Assembly (NCBI GenBank): GCA_038258185.1
Contig: JBBSQD010000002.1
Coordinates: forward strand, 1 to 64,000
Source: JAIOHN01 sp038258185
GTDB taxonomy: Bacteria > Chloroflexota > Anaerolineae > Aggregatilineales > Phototrophicaceae
Direction of reading: 5' to 3'
Length of the DNA stretch: 64,000 nt
Part shown: in pieces, positions 17,835 through 26,242 of the stretch
How positions within the stretch are numbered: position 1 is the stretch's first letter
Layout of the letters: each line of letters starts with the position of its first letter
Made by a program: the position numbers and the translations under genes
Notes under the pieces: model-generated
The model's input: only the letters and a program-made list of their open reading frames with translations
What the model was told of the DNA's origin: nothing
The model's database searches: none

Positions 17835-18851
17835 ATGAGTACGTCACAAATGTCCCATCAAAATTATCGATCTTTGTTCTGGCCGATTGTCTTAATCAGT
17901 GCCGGTGTGATCTGGTTACTGGTCAATTCAGGCCTCATCTCCGGGCAAAATCTGGCGGTACTGTTTCGTCTGTGGCCGCTGATTTTGATCGTCGTCGGCC
18001 TCGATTTGCTGTTTGGCCGGCGCTCTCCGGTAATCGGCGCGCTGATCGGTATCGGCACTGTTGTGCTGATTGTCGGTCTGATGCTGGTGGGCCCGTCATT
18101 TGGTCTGTCCGGCCCCAGCCTGGACGTAATCACCGATACCTATGATGCGCCTGTGAGCGATGCCGAATCCGCACAGGTCAATCTAAACGCGACTATCGGT
18201 GAACTGACTATTGGCGCACTGGACGACTCAGCAAATCTGATGGAAGCGGAGGTCGCACATACCGGACAAATGAATTTTCAGGATAATGAAGCCAGCCAGC
18301 GCACCATCAACCTGACCGAAGAAGATAGCGCGGATGATGCTTTCGGCTGGAATTTTTTCAGCGGATTTTTCAATGATGCGGAAAATCAACGCTACTGGCA
18401 TGTGGATTTCAACCCGAATGTCCCGCTGCAATTGAATATCAACACCGGTGTAGGTCAGAGTCGGCTCGATCTGAGTGCGTTACAGCTCACCAGCCTCTCG
18501 CTGAATGTGGGAGTCGGGTCAGTCATTGTGGAGCTTCCTGCCAGCGCGGAAACACTCACTGCACAGATCAGAGCGGGTGTTGGTGAAACCAATGTGACGA
18601 TTCCAGAAGACGCGGCTGTCATACTGGGTATTAACGGCGGTGTCGGATCGGTCAGCGTGGATGTACCAGATCACACGGCTGTCCGGCTGGAAGCAAACAC
18701 TGGTCTGGGAAACATCAATGTGCCGGGTAATTTTGCCGATTTGGGTGAAAGCAACGACAACCAAATCTGGGAAACGCCCGGTTTCGAAGCCGCAGATCAG
18801 CGTATTACCATCACATTTGAAGGCGGCATCGGTAATCTGACCATCCATTAG
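17835..18851 (+). CDS. LiaF-like membrane protein with toast-rack domain (paralogue 1)
   Basis: A 338-aa membrane protein. Residues about 12-90 form the LiaI/LiaF-type transmembrane block (FWPIVLISAGVIWLLVNSG, then LWPLILIVVGLDLLFG, then a third long helix). The rest is a beta-helical toast-rack domain with repeated glycine turns such as NTGVGQSRLDL, NVGVGSVIVEL, RAGVGETNVTI and NGGVGSVSVDV. In Firmicutes LiaF inhibits the cell-envelope-stress kinase LiaS (family knowledge); no LiaS or LiaR is adjacent here. The ATG at 17835 has AAGGAG seven bases upstream and is preferred to an earlier in-frame codon. It is the first of three tandem paralogues. Confidence 0.82.
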   Translation: MSTSQMSHQNYRSLFWPIVLISAGVIWLLVNSGLISGQNLAVLFRLWPLILIVVGLDLLFGRRSPVIGALIGIGTVVLIVGLMLVGPSFGLSGPSLDVITDTYDAPVSDAESAQVNLNATIGELTIGALDDSANLMEAEVAHTGQMNFQDNEASQRTINLTEEDSADDAFGWNFFSGFFNDAENQRYWHVDFNPNVPLQLNINTGVGQSRLDLSALQLTSLSLNVGVGSVIVELPASAETLTAQIRAGVGETNVTIPEDAAVILGINGGVGSVSVDVPDHTAVRLEANTGLGNINVPGNFADLGESNDNQIWETPGFEAADQRITITFEGGIGNLTIH

Positions 18852-18861
18852 TTTCGGCTCA

Positions 18862-18884
18862 ATGGGGCAGAAAATGTGCCCCAT
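18862..18884. other. Intercistronic hairpin between toast-rack genes 1 and 2
   Basis: ATGGGGCA (18862-18869) pairs with TGCCCCAT (18877-18884) across a 7-base loop. No T run follows, so a processing or partial-attenuation role is more likely than termination. Confidence 0.4.
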
Positions 18885-18929
18885 CAGTTTGTCATCTGAT
18901 TAATCGCATAAACAGGGGAATGGAAATAA

Positions 18930-19847
18930 ATGGACAAGCCAAAACGTAAAAATGATCACAGCGGCAGCGGTAACCCGACAGGTGCTTATATCCTGATTGG
19001 CCTCGGCGTCATCTTCCTGCTGATGAATGTGCTGGATTTTAGCTGGGGTCAGTTGTGGCCGCTGATATTGATCGGCATTGGAGCCTATCTGCTGTTAGGG
19101 CGCAATAGTGCTACTGGTGCCAAAACGGAATATTTTAACGAACCGCTTGGGACTGCCACGAGTGCGGATATCGACCTGAATCTGTCGGTTGGTGAAGCGA
19201 CAGTTTCCGCGTTGAGCGATGCTGGTCAATTGATTGACGCGGAAATCACCTATGTGGGCGATGTGCTGTTTGAGGTGTCGGGAGAGAATCAGAAGCATAT
19301 CAAGCTGAGCCAGACCGGCGAAAGTGGCCTGCAATGGATTAACCCCGCTAACTGGTCGAACAAGCCCAAGTATGCGTGGCGCATCGGCCTGAGCGAACAG
19401 GTGCCGATGAATCTGAATATTCAGGGCGGTGTGGGTGAAGCCAAAATTGATTTGCGCCGTCTGCAACTCACTGATCTGCGTCTGCATGGCGGCCTGGGTA
19501 AACTGGATGCGCGGCTGCCAGAAGCGGCACAGGGTTACGATGTGGACTTACATGGTGGCGTGGGTGAGCTCAAAGTGGATCTGCCACCCGCAACCGACTT
19601 AAATCTGCGGGTACAGGGTGGCATTGGTGAAATCACGCTCTCCACCCCGGTGAATACGGCTGTGCGCATTGAGGCACGCGGAGGCATCAGTAATGTGAAT
19701 GTGCCCTCGTCTCTGAATCGGCTGGAACGTGGTGGTGATTTCGACATGGGCAATAGTGGCGTATGGGAAAGCCCGAATTTCGAGAATGCTGCCCACCGGA
19801 TCGTGATTGATTACCGTGGCGGCGTGGGTGAATTAAAGGTGCGCTAA
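18930..19847 (+). CDS. LiaF-like membrane protein with toast-rack domain (paralogue 2)
   Basis: A 305-aa paralogue of the previous product. The transmembrane block is shorter, with two helices (YILIGLGVIFLLMNVLDF and LWPLILIGIGAYLLLG), followed by the same toast-rack architecture: DLNLSVGEATVSALSD, NIQGGVGEAKIDL, HGGLGKLDARL, HGGVGELKVDL, QGGIGEITL, and the closing YRGGVGELKVR. The same PNFENAAHRI-type C-terminal strand occurs in all three paralogues. It probably sits in the same membrane complex as its neighbours. The gap to the next gene is 92 bases. Confidence 0.82.
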   Translation: MDKPKRKNDHSGSGNPTGAYILIGLGVIFLLMNVLDFSWGQLWPLILIGIGAYLLLGRNSATGAKTEYFNEPLGTATSADIDLNLSVGEATVSALSDAGQLIDAEITYVGDVLFEVSGENQKHIKLSQTGESGLQWINPANWSNKPKYAWRIGLSEQVPMNLNIQGGVGEAKIDLRRLQLTDLRLHGGLGKLDARLPEAAQGYDVDLHGGVGELKVDLPPATDLNLRVQGGIGEITLSTPVNTAVRIEARGGISNVNVPSSLNRLERGGDFDMGNSGVWESPNFENAAHRIVIDYRGGVGELKVR

Positions 19848-19939
19848 GGCCAGTTTGCAACATTTTGCCCACCAATAACGTATTCATAAATAGAGTAAAC
19901 ACAACACCATCAGGTGTTTAAGGGATACAGGGTAGAATC

Positions 19940-20851
19940 ATGAACGAAGAAAAATCGAAAAACTACGAGACCGAATGGTCTTTCTCATTTGACACAATCG
20001 GCGAAAGCATCAGTGGTTTGTTGGGCAGTCTGGGTGCGGGTAAAGACCAGGAAGTCCACACCTCAAACTTTGTTGACCCGCTGGAGGGTGCAGAATCCGC
20101 CGAAATCACACTGGAGCCGACAGTGGGTGCAGCATCCATCAACGCACTGACCGACTCGGACAATTTGCTGGAAGCGGATATCACCTATATCGGTGAGGTC
20201 AAGTTTGTCAGCGAAGTCGAGGACAATGTCAAGATGCTGCGGCTGGGGCAGACTTCGCAGAATGATGTCTTCAAGCCGGTACGGGATGCGCTGGGATCCT
20301 TTGCCCGCCAGAAAGAACTGTACTGGACGATGCGACTGTCGCCCAATATCCCGCTGGCACTGAAGGTGAACAGCGGCGTGACCAATAATGATTTTGACCT
20401 GAGTGCGCTGCAACTGACCGAGCTGAAGTTTAATGGCGGCACCGGCAAGACCGATCTGAAACTGCCGACGATGGGCGGGAATTATGATGTGTCGCTTAAC
20501 AGCGGTACCGGTGAACTCAATGTTGAGATTGCCGATGGCGCGAACATCACGCTGCGCTCCAATAATGGCACGGGCGCGACGCACGTCACCATTGGCAACA
20601 ACGCGAACATTGATGCCAAAATCACAGGTGGTGTGGGCGCGTGTGTGATTACAGTGCCCGAAGATGCAGGGGTACGCCTTAAAGCCACCACCGGCCTAGG
20701 CAAAGTCCGCGTACCGAGCCATTATATCGCGCTGAAGGTAGATGAATTTGTCGCGACCAGCGGCACCTGGGAATCACCGGGTTATGATACTGCCGAGCAT
20801 AAAATCACCATTAAGTATGATGGCGGCATCGGCAGCCTGACGATCAGGTAA
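19940..20851 (+). CDS. Toast-rack domain protein without transmembrane helices (paralogue 3)
   Basis: A 303-aa third paralogue. It keeps the toast-rack repeats (NSGVTNNDFDL, NGGTGKTDLKL, NSGTGELNVEI, TGGVGACVITV, KYDGGIGSLTIR) and the LLEADITYIGEVKF strand shared with paralogues 1 and 2. The N-terminal helices are replaced by about 40 hydrophilic residues (MNEEKSKNYETEW...), with no signal peptide. It should therefore be cytosolic, or associate with the other two. The pattern suggests duplication followed by loss of the membrane anchor. It ends at a strong terminator. Confidence 0.78.
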   Translation: MNEEKSKNYETEWSFSFDTIGESISGLLGSLGAGKDQEVHTSNFVDPLEGAESAEITLEPTVGAASINALTDSDNLLEADITYIGEVKFVSEVEDNVKMLRLGQTSQNDVFKPVRDALGSFARQKELYWTMRLSPNIPLALKVNSGVTNNDFDLSALQLTELKFNGGTGKTDLKLPTMGGNYDVSLNSGTGELNVEIADGANITLRSNNGTGATHVTIGNNANIDAKITGGVGACVITVPEDAGVRLKATTGLGKVRVPSHYIALKVDEFVATSGTWESPGYDTAEHKITIKYDGGIGSLTIR

Positions 20852-20873
20852 TTGTCAAAAAAAAGACTGTGTG

Positions 20874-20901
20874 AGAGGCGAGTGCAGACTCGCCTCTTTT
20901 A
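20874..20901 (+). terminator. Rho-independent terminator closing the toast-rack gene cluster
   Basis: AGAGGCGAG (20874-20882) pairs with CTCGCCTCT (20889-20897), loop 6, followed by a T tract. Confidence 0.85.
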
Positions 20902-20911
20902 TTTGCGAGGT

Positions 20912-21349
20912 TTAATACTCGTCACGCGTCTGCATAAACAGGGCTTTTTTCTCACCGGGCAATGTGAAATCAAAGCCGCAGCTCATGAAGAAAGTATCGG
21001 AGGAAGTCACCGCCATCACTTCATAGACATTTTTCTCACGGGCCAGCTTGACACAGGCCTCGACCAGTGCTTTACCAATCCCCATACCGCGCACGTCGGG
21101 CGACACCGCCAGACTGCGAATCTCCGCCAGTTTTTTTGAATAAACCTCTAAGGCCGCACAACCCAGAATCTGCCCGTCTTCATCATGCGCGATAAAGTAA
21201 TTTGGCAGCCATTCTTCCAATTCGTCGAAGGTGCGCGGCAGTAACTTGCCATAATCCACAAAGGGCTTAATAAAATCGCTCAGGCGGTCAAGATCACCGG
21301 ACTGCGCAGTGCGAATCGTAATCGAATGTTTTATTTTTTCCGTCGCCAT
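20912..21349 (-). CDS. GNAT acetyltransferase, N-acetylglutamate synthase-like
   Basis: A 145-aa GNAT-fold enzyme close to the short ArgA-type acetyltransferases. The N-terminal TIRTAQSGDLDRLSDFIKP, the middle ILGCAALEVY and AEIRSLAVSPDVRGMGIGKALVEACVKLA (acetyl-CoA pyrophosphate loop R-G-M-G-I-G), and the C-terminal FFMSCGFDF are typical. Acetylation of glutamate for arginine synthesis is possible; a generic substrate is equally possible because no arginine gene is adjacent. Its start overlaps the end of the upstream glycosyltransferase gene by 19 bases, so the two are co-transcribed. Confidence 0.82.
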   Translation of the reverse strand: MATEKIKHSITIRTAQSGDLDRLSDFIKPFVDYGKLLPRTFDELEEWLPNYFIAHDEDGQILGCAALEVYSKKLAEIRSLAVSPDVRGMGIGKALVEACVKLAREKNVYEVMAVTSSDTFFMSCGFDFTLPGEKKALFMQTRDEY

Positions 21350-22905
21350 ATAAGAAAATTCCCAATCTGAGTCTCTTGCTCATAATTGAAGGCTAGCCAG
21401 TCTCTCAATTCATTATACTGCTGAAGCAATGTAATGGAATCGTCATCACTGCCGGTGACCCACGGCATATAATCGACCTGGAGCGCCAGCACATACGGTG
21501 GCAAAGCTGCCCACAGGATGTCCACATTTTCCTCGCGCCATTCTGCCGGGTACCAGTCCGCCACCAGTGGAAACTGGAAGATAAAACGTGTAGGCGGATT
21601 AAGCTGAGTCAGGTAATAAATTTCCGGGCGGAAACCCCAGATATATAGCGAATCCCCGGGCACATTGCGGTCAATGAGATAATTTGCTACGGCCTGCGAC
21701 TCGCTGGCGATAAATTCGCCGGCCTGAAAACGACTGTAGTAGGCTAATTGATCCTCGCGTCCGGTCAGATAATAATTGCTTCTGGCCCAGATACCGCTGC
21801 CCATAATCGCCAGAAAAATCAAACTCACGATGATCGTCACCGGGATTTCGCTGCGGCGCACCCAACCCCGCTGACCTGCGGCATGAATTAAGCGATCAAC
21901 CGTGTCCGCCGCCATCAATGCTAAAGGCGGCAGTAGCGGCAGCCAGTGATAATCATAGCCTTTGGCCTGAATCAGCACGATGAACAGACCGGCAGCAGCC
22001 CACAATAACACCACCAGCCAACCCGTCCCGCGCCGTTCGGCCATGCGCCCGACAAAGAACCACAACCCGGCTAAAATCAGCAGCACACCCCACTGCTGCC
22101 AGCGGAACCCCAGCGCCGTGACCATCAGATCGCTGAAATCCGCCCAGTTAAAGGTGAGCGCGGTATATTGTGAAGTGACTGCGGCGCTTTCGAGCAAGGC
22201 ATCCAACGCGCCGACTGATGCCATATACGCCAGTCCGCCCAGGCCGACCAGCAGCACCCCGGTGATAAAAGCGAAAATATCCCCGGCGATCCGTAACGGA
22301 TGATCAGGTTTCTCTGCTGGATTTTGGGCTGGTTGCAAGATCAGATAGCCTGCAACAACAACAATCCCAAAGAACGCAAACGGATATTTGAACCAGACAC
22401 TATAGGCGGTCAAAAGCCCTGCGCCAAATGCCCAGGCAGTAGCTTGCCAACTACCACGCCGGTCAACCGCTTGAAACAGGCAGACAACCGCCAAAACCAT
22501 CGGCACCAGCACCAGACCATCATTCTGCGAGAGTGTCCAGAAGGATTCGCTGAAATAAAAGGCGGCGAACAACAACGCGGCGAAAAAGCCCGTGCGCCAA
22601 TGCGCGATGCGGCAGCCCAGCCAGTACAAACCAGCCGCGATCAGCGGGAAAGCAAGAAAGTCGAGCAGGCGAATAGCCGTCAGCGTGTGACCGAAAAGCT
22701 GAATCGCCAGGGCGTAAATATAAAAAATCGCGGGTGGTTTGGGATTCCAGAGTTCAGTATAAGGGGTTTTGCCATTGAGAATACCGGTGGCGATAGTGGC
22801 AAATTCGCCCTGATCGCGCCCCAGTGGGTAGGTAATGACCGGAAAAGCGATGACGGTAACCACCAGAATCAACCCGGCAAAAAGCAACCAATGGTTACGG
22901 GTCAT
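21331..22905 (-). CDS. Polytopic glycosyltransferase (GT39/GT83, ArnT/PMT-like)
   Basis: A 524-aa membrane protein with 10 or more helices. The first extracytoplasmic loop carries the acidic motif GRDQGEFATIA and the following NPKPPAIFY, as in the dolichyl-phosphate-mannose/ArnT-type GT-C family, which moves sugars from polyprenyl-phosphate donors. The C-terminal part is soluble and aromatic-rich. It probably glycosylates a lipid or protein at the cell surface. Its start overlaps the stop of the 104-aa gene (ATGA), and its end overlaps the acetyltransferase gene, giving a three-gene unit. Confidence 0.85.
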   Translation of the reverse strand: MTRNHWLLFAGLILVVTVIAFPVITYPLGRDQGEFATIATGILNGKTPYTELWNPKPPAIFYIYALAIQLFGHTLTAIRLLDFLAFPLIAAGLYWLGCRIAHWRTGFFAALLFAAFYFSESFWTLSQNDGLVLVPMVLAVVCLFQAVDRRGSWQATAWAFGAGLLTAYSVWFKYPFAFFGIVVVAGYLILQPAQNPAEKPDHPLRIAGDIFAFITGVLLVGLGGLAYMASVGALDALLESAAVTSQYTALTFNWADFSDLMVTALGFRWQQWGVLLILAGLWFFVGRMAERRGTGWLVVLLWAAAGLFIVLIQAKGYDYHWLPLLPPLALMAADTVDRLIHAAGQRGWVRRSEIPVTIIVSLIFLAIMGSGIWARSNYYLTGREDQLAYYSRFQAGEFIASESQAVANYLIDRNVPGDSLYIWGFRPEIYYLTQLNPPTRFIFQFPLVADWYPAEWREENVDILWAALPPYVLALQVDYMPWVTGSDDDSITLLQQYNELRDWLAFNYEQETQIGNFLIWRRKK

Positions 22906-23216
22906 AATAACCCGGCGATCCTTGCCAGCAAAAATGCGATACCCAGAGACAGCATGAGCATCATCCAGGCAAACAGACGGCCTGTGTCCTGGCCGGGGCT
23001 GATCTCTTTTTCTTCGACTGTGACATCACCCAACAGATCGACATAGAAATCGAGGTTGATACGGCCTTTATTCAGCCGTGCCATATAGTCATGACTGGTG
23101 ACGACCATCCAGCCATTTTCGTCTTCTTCCCAGTCAGCCCCCAGGCGTTCCCGGATAGCCGCTTCAAGAATGGCACGCGCCTGCTCAGCAGGAATCGGTT
23201 GGCGTTCTTCAGTCAT
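22902..23216 (-). CDS. Small C-tail-anchored membrane protein
   Basis: A 104-aa protein of unknown function. Residues 1-80 are soluble and acidic (LGADWEEDENGWMVVTSHDYMARLNKG), and the last 20 form one transmembrane helix (MMLMLSLGIAFLLARIAGLL), giving a tail-anchored topology with the bulk in the cytoplasm. It is translationally coupled to the glycosyltransferase (ATGA overlap), which suggests a helper role there (inference). It is not recognisable as a named family. Confidence 0.65.
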   Translation of the reverse strand: MTEERQPIPAEQARAILEAAIRERLGADWEEDENGWMVVTSHDYMARLNKGRINLDFYVDLLGDVTVEEKEISPGQDTGRLFAWMMLMLSLGIAFLLARIAGLL

Positions 23217-23364
23217 GAGTCATCTGCTCGTCAAGCCAGCGGGACAATGTATATAAGCCGTGTAGTATATCATACGGGGGGTGTTCGTTTTGAAGGGTCG
23301 AAATGACAAATCTGCCAAGAGTCACCAACTCTGCAGCAGGATCATATAGCTGCCTGAGGTGATA

Positions 23365-23396
23365 AGCCGGGGCGCGGGATAAGGTTGGCCCCGGCT
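23365..23396 (-). terminator. Strong hairpin downstream of the response-regulator gene
   Basis: AGCCGGGGC (23365-23373) pairs with GCCCCGGCT (23388-23396), loop 14. It lies about 50 bases past the stop of the regulator gene. The T run is poor, so termination is likely but not certain. Confidence 0.5.
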
Positions 23397-23444
23397 CAAT
23401 AATAGCAGACTGCTGATTTTGAATAAAAGATCAATCGTGCTGGT

Positions 23445-23864
23445 TTAGCTGGCTTTGCGCTGGCGACCATTGGCGATTAATTCGGGCGCGACACGCTGGA
23501 TCGCATCCAACACGTCGTAAATATCAAACGGCTTCGGCAGGTAGTCATTCGCACCCAGCTCTAAGCCGTTGATGAGATCATCATAATCATATTTGGCCGA
23601 TGTCAGGATAAACGGCGTGTTGTGCCATTCCAGACTATCACGGACAAATTTCAGAAGTCCGTAGCCATCAACCTGGGGCATATCGATATCAGAGATAATA
23701 ATGCTGGGATTGGATTTGCCAAGAATGCTGATCGCTTCTTCGCCATTACTGGCACAGGCAACTTCGAAACCTGAAGCCTGAAGCAGAAATGCCAGATTGC
23801 GACGCAGTGGTGCGTGATCTTCGACTAAAAGAATTGAACCTAACGTGCTGTTAAAAGGTGCCAT
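23445..23864 (-). CDS. Single-domain response regulator (receiver only)
   Basis: A 139-aa CheY-like receiver without an output domain. Residues: ILLVEDHAPL holds the acidic pair, IIISDIDMP the phospho-acceptor Asp, FILTSAKY the conserved Thr/Ser, and LPKPF the Lys. It could be the phosphate partner for the orphan kinases at 6.6-10.3 kb, the nearest receiver to them in the window, but that is inference. It is monocistronic and divergent from the YggT-like gene across a 442-base AT-rich intergenic region. Confidence 0.9.
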   Translation of the reverse strand: MAPFNSTLGSILLVEDHAPLRRNLAFLLQASGFEVACASNGEEAISILGKSNPSIIISDIDMPQVDGYGLLKFVRDSLEWHNTPFILTSAKYDYDDLINGLELGANDYLPKPFDIYDVLDAIQRVAPELIANGRQRKAS

Positions 23865-24061
23865 CTTAATGCTTCTCCCCTCGCGCTTAATTCTATTTCA
23901 ATCATAGCCTAAAAATCCTTACCTGAGAATAAAGCTTTTACTTTATTCATGAAAATTTCAAAATTACCAAATATTAGCACCCTTGAATGTCGGTACCCGA
24001 TTTAGACTTTGTTATTTTTTGCCCGGGTTATAACCATATTTTCATCCTTTTTTAGCCTGTA

Positions 24062-24179
24062 AACATCGCTCACGGGGCTGATTCCTGTCTCCATCTAAAG
24101 GCGGAGGCGATCAATGTTATTTACATAAAGTTCGCTTTTATGCGTTTGTAAGCTCTCCCCCTAAAATTCAGGGGTTTTT
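24062..24179 (+). ncRNA. Candidate small structured RNA
   Basis: AACATCGC at 24062-24069 can pair with GCGAT...TGTT near 24107-24118 (with a 3-base bulge), closing a region with an inner CTCC/GGAG hairpin. It is followed by a hairpin with T run at 24158-24179. The layout of structure then terminator, in a long gap before the gene at 24307, fits a small RNA or attenuator. It matches no riboswitch consensus I know. Confidence 0.25.
24158..24179 (+). terminator. Small intrinsic terminator inside the intergenic region
   Basis: CCCCT (24158-24162) pairs with AGGGG (24170-24174), loop 7, then TTTTT. It points along the plus strand with no coding sequence before it, implying a short non-coding transcript or attenuation ahead of the YggT-like gene. 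Confidence 0.5.
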
Positions 24180-24306
24180 GTAATGTAAAACTTAATGCTA
24201 ATGCCTGATTCATTTGCTTATCACAACTCGCTTATTTTATTGGCGCATAATTAATAATAGTATTTCAAACAGCATCAGATCAAAATGATGCGTCAAGGGG
24301 TGTAAA

Positions 24307-24738
24307 ATGGCTAACGAAAGTCGTGAAGAAGTTCGCGTTCGTCGGAACGATGATTTTGAGGTTAAAGAGCGGGTGGTGGAGCAATCGCCTTCCACACGTC
24401 AGATTGTGGTTTCACGCAGCGCCAAGTTTATATGGCTGGTTTTCGGTATTATTATTGGCCTCATTGCTATCCGCGTGGTCTTAAAACTGATTGCTGCGAA
24501 TGCGGTAAACGCTTTCGCCAGCTTTATCTACAGTATCACGGATGTTTTCCTGGCCCCATTCTTCGGTCTGACTGCGACCCCAGCTACAAGCACGGGCATG
24601 GTGCTGGAAATTCCGGCATTAATCGCTATGGTTGTGTATGCACTACTGGCATTTGTGCTGGTACGGCTGCTTTATATCCTGTTTGCGGATACCAGCCGTC
24701 GTCGTCGCGTCCAGACAGTGGAGCGCGAAAGACTCTAA
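24307..24738 (+). CDS. YggT-like integral membrane protein
   Basis: A 143-aa protein. A charged N-terminal arm (1-38) is followed by a first helix (FIWLVFGIIIGLIAIRVVLKLI), the loop NAFASFIYSITDVFLAPFFGL that is the hallmark of YggT proteins, and a second helix pair near 100-125 ending in an arginine-rich tail. YggT proteins are linked to osmotic shock and division in other bacteria; the mechanism is unknown. The N-terminal extension is longer than in the classic family. It ends at a terminator. Confidence 0.78.
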   Translation: MANESREEVRVRRNDDFEVKERVVEQSPSTRQIVVSRSAKFIWLVFGIIIGLIAIRVVLKLIAANAVNAFASFIYSITDVFLAPFFGLTATPATSTGMVLEIPALIAMVVYALLAFVLVRLLYILFADTSRRRRVQTVERERL

Positions 24739-24757
24739 CTAAAGTCATGTAAAGTTA

Positions 24758-24786
24758 ACGGGGATGGCCAACGCTATCCCCGTTTT
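24758..24786 (+). terminator. Rho-independent terminator after the YggT-like gene
   Basis: ACGGGGAT (24758-24765) pairs with ATCCCCGT (24776-24783), followed by TTTT. Confidence 0.8.
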
Positions 24787-24803
24787 GATTCCTCGTGATA
24801 AAT

Positions 24804-25976
24804 CTAAAAGCCCTCAATCAGGTAAATTGCCCCTTCAATCTGTCCCACTCCATCCGGCGTGATAATTTTGCGCCAGGGCGTGCCCAATCCACTGGACACA
24901 TACAGCTTACCGGCATGATAGGTGATATTCGTTGGTGTATCGAGGTTATCCGCCAGAATGACTGGCGCTCCACCATCTGCCGGATAAAGCATTACCCGTC
25001 CGCTGAAACGTGCGTAACCGCCGGGGTCGGGCTGTGCATCCAGCGCGTAGAGATCAAAATCTTTAGGCATTGAAGTCGGCGGCCACCCAGTCGTCAATTC
25101 CACCACGAAGATGTTTCCCTGTGGGTCGGTGGCGACATCAATCGCTGTGGTGAGGTTGGTAATCTCATCGGTGACGGTGCCGGTGGTCGGATTGATGCGT
25201 ACAATTTTCGAGTCACCGGGCAGAAACGAAATGGACGTGCCAAAGTAATCATGCACAAAGCCGGAGAACAAAGCGACCAGTATGTCCCCCGTTTGCGAAT
25301 CCAGCGCGATGCCGGATGGCACAGGCTGCTGCTCATGCGCCAGAAAATCCAACTGTGCCACCACGGCTGGCTCATCTGCCGCCAGTGTGACCGACATAAT
25401 GCGATTGTAGCCGCTTTCGGTCACGTAAAATGTTTCACGCTGCGGATCATAGACAAGGGCATTCAGCGTGGCGCTACGTTTGATAAACAGGCTGGTCTCG
25501 CTGAAATCTTCGCTGATTTCGTACACGCCAGTTTCGCCATAAAAACCTTCTTCACCCCGGTTGCGGCTGGGAATGGCGAACGGGTCATCTTTGGTAAATA
25601 AAATTCGCCCATTGTCGAGCATGAGAATATCGGACAGGCCAAACACCTCATCATGGCCGGTGTTAAATTCAGTCAGGCTATTATAACTGGGAAATTGAGT
25701 CAGCAGAGGTCGGCGCTCTCCAGTATCGTCATAATCACCATCGGTATTTTTATCTTCAAACAGGCTGATCTGACCGCTGCCTGTGACCTCTTCGCCAGAC
25801 TGATCGGTGCCTGAACCCGCTTCAACCACCAGCAGACGACCATCAGGCATCACCGCAACCCCACGGGGATTATTCAGGCTGCCTGCAATTCGGGTGACGG
25901 TCACATCCTGCGCCTGGGTCGGGGCACCCATCACAAGCAGAACCACCAGCACTAAACTTATATTCTGAAACCTCAT
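24804..25976 (-). CDS. Secreted ScyD/ScyE-like beta-propeller
   Basis: A 390-aa exported protein. It has a signal peptide at 1-22 ending APTQAQ, then an NHL-like six-bladed propeller typical of the ScyD/ScyE family: LNNPRGVAVMPDGRLLVVEAG near 35, GHDEVFGLSDILML near 110, and PSGIALDSQTGDILVALFSGF near 230. An EDKNTDGDYDD stretch (near 75-85) may bind calcium. In cyanobacteria ScyD/E belongs to scytonemin clusters; here no such cluster is present, so only the fold should be inferred. Its gene faces the YggT-like gene tail to tail. Confidence 0.78.
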   Translation of the reverse strand: MRFQNISLVLVVLLVMGAPTQAQDVTVTRIAGSLNNPRGVAVMPDGRLLVVEAGSGTDQSGEEVTGSGQISLFEDKNTDGDYDDTGERRPLLTQFPSYNSLTEFNTGHDEVFGLSDILMLDNGRILFTKDDPFAIPSRNRGEEGFYGETGVYEISEDFSETSLFIKRSATLNALVYDPQRETFYVTESGYNRIMSVTLAADEPAVVAQLDFLAHEQQPVPSGIALDSQTGDILVALFSGFVHDYFGTSISFLPGDSKIVRINPTTGTVTDEITNLTTAIDVATDPQGNIFVVELTTGWPPTSMPKDFDLYALDAQPDPGGYARFSGRVMLYPADGGAPVILADNLDTPTNITYHAGKLYVSSGLGTPWRKIITPDGVGQIEGAIYLIEGF

Positions 25977-26176
25977 AAACCATATCCCTTGAATTCATAT
26001 CAAACAGCCCATCTACTATACCCATATGCGGGTTATTGAGCCGACTAAACTGAGCGAATTATTATTTTCCAGTCACGAGCATTGAGTTGACCACCCCTGA
26101 AATGAACGCCATAATGAATTACATCTCTATTGAATGTTTACAGTTTTGTATGCATCTATGGCGATCAAAACTTTTC

Positions 26177-26190
26177 CTGTCTACAGACAG
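26177..26190. promoter_or_regulatory. Palindrome upstream of degV
   Basis: CTGTCT-AC-AGACAG, about 53 bases before the DegV start, just upstream of a possible -10 (TAATAT at 26207-26212). Possible operator; no adjacent regulator explains it. Confidence 0.3.
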
Positions 26191-26242
26191 CGCACTTAAA
26201 TTTTGCTAATATACGGCGTTTTATTTTCAGGAGTTAAAAATA

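Larger units (their letters stand above)
23865..24306. other. 442-base AT-rich intergenic region between divergent genes
   Basis: No protein-coding frame is convincing. It contains a possible structured RNA (24062-24179) ending in a small intrinsic terminator, and must hold promoters for both divergent genes. No IS remnant or tRNA is visible. Confidence 0.6.

Noticed and set aside
22300..23046. 248-aa plus-strand open frame opposite the glycosyltransferase gene
   Set aside because: It has no ribosome site or domain, and overlaps two strongly supported minus-strand genes.
24062..24120. Possible c-di-GMP or other known riboswitch in the intergenic region
   Set aside because: No consensus core of any known riboswitch class could be matched by eye; only a generic fold remains.
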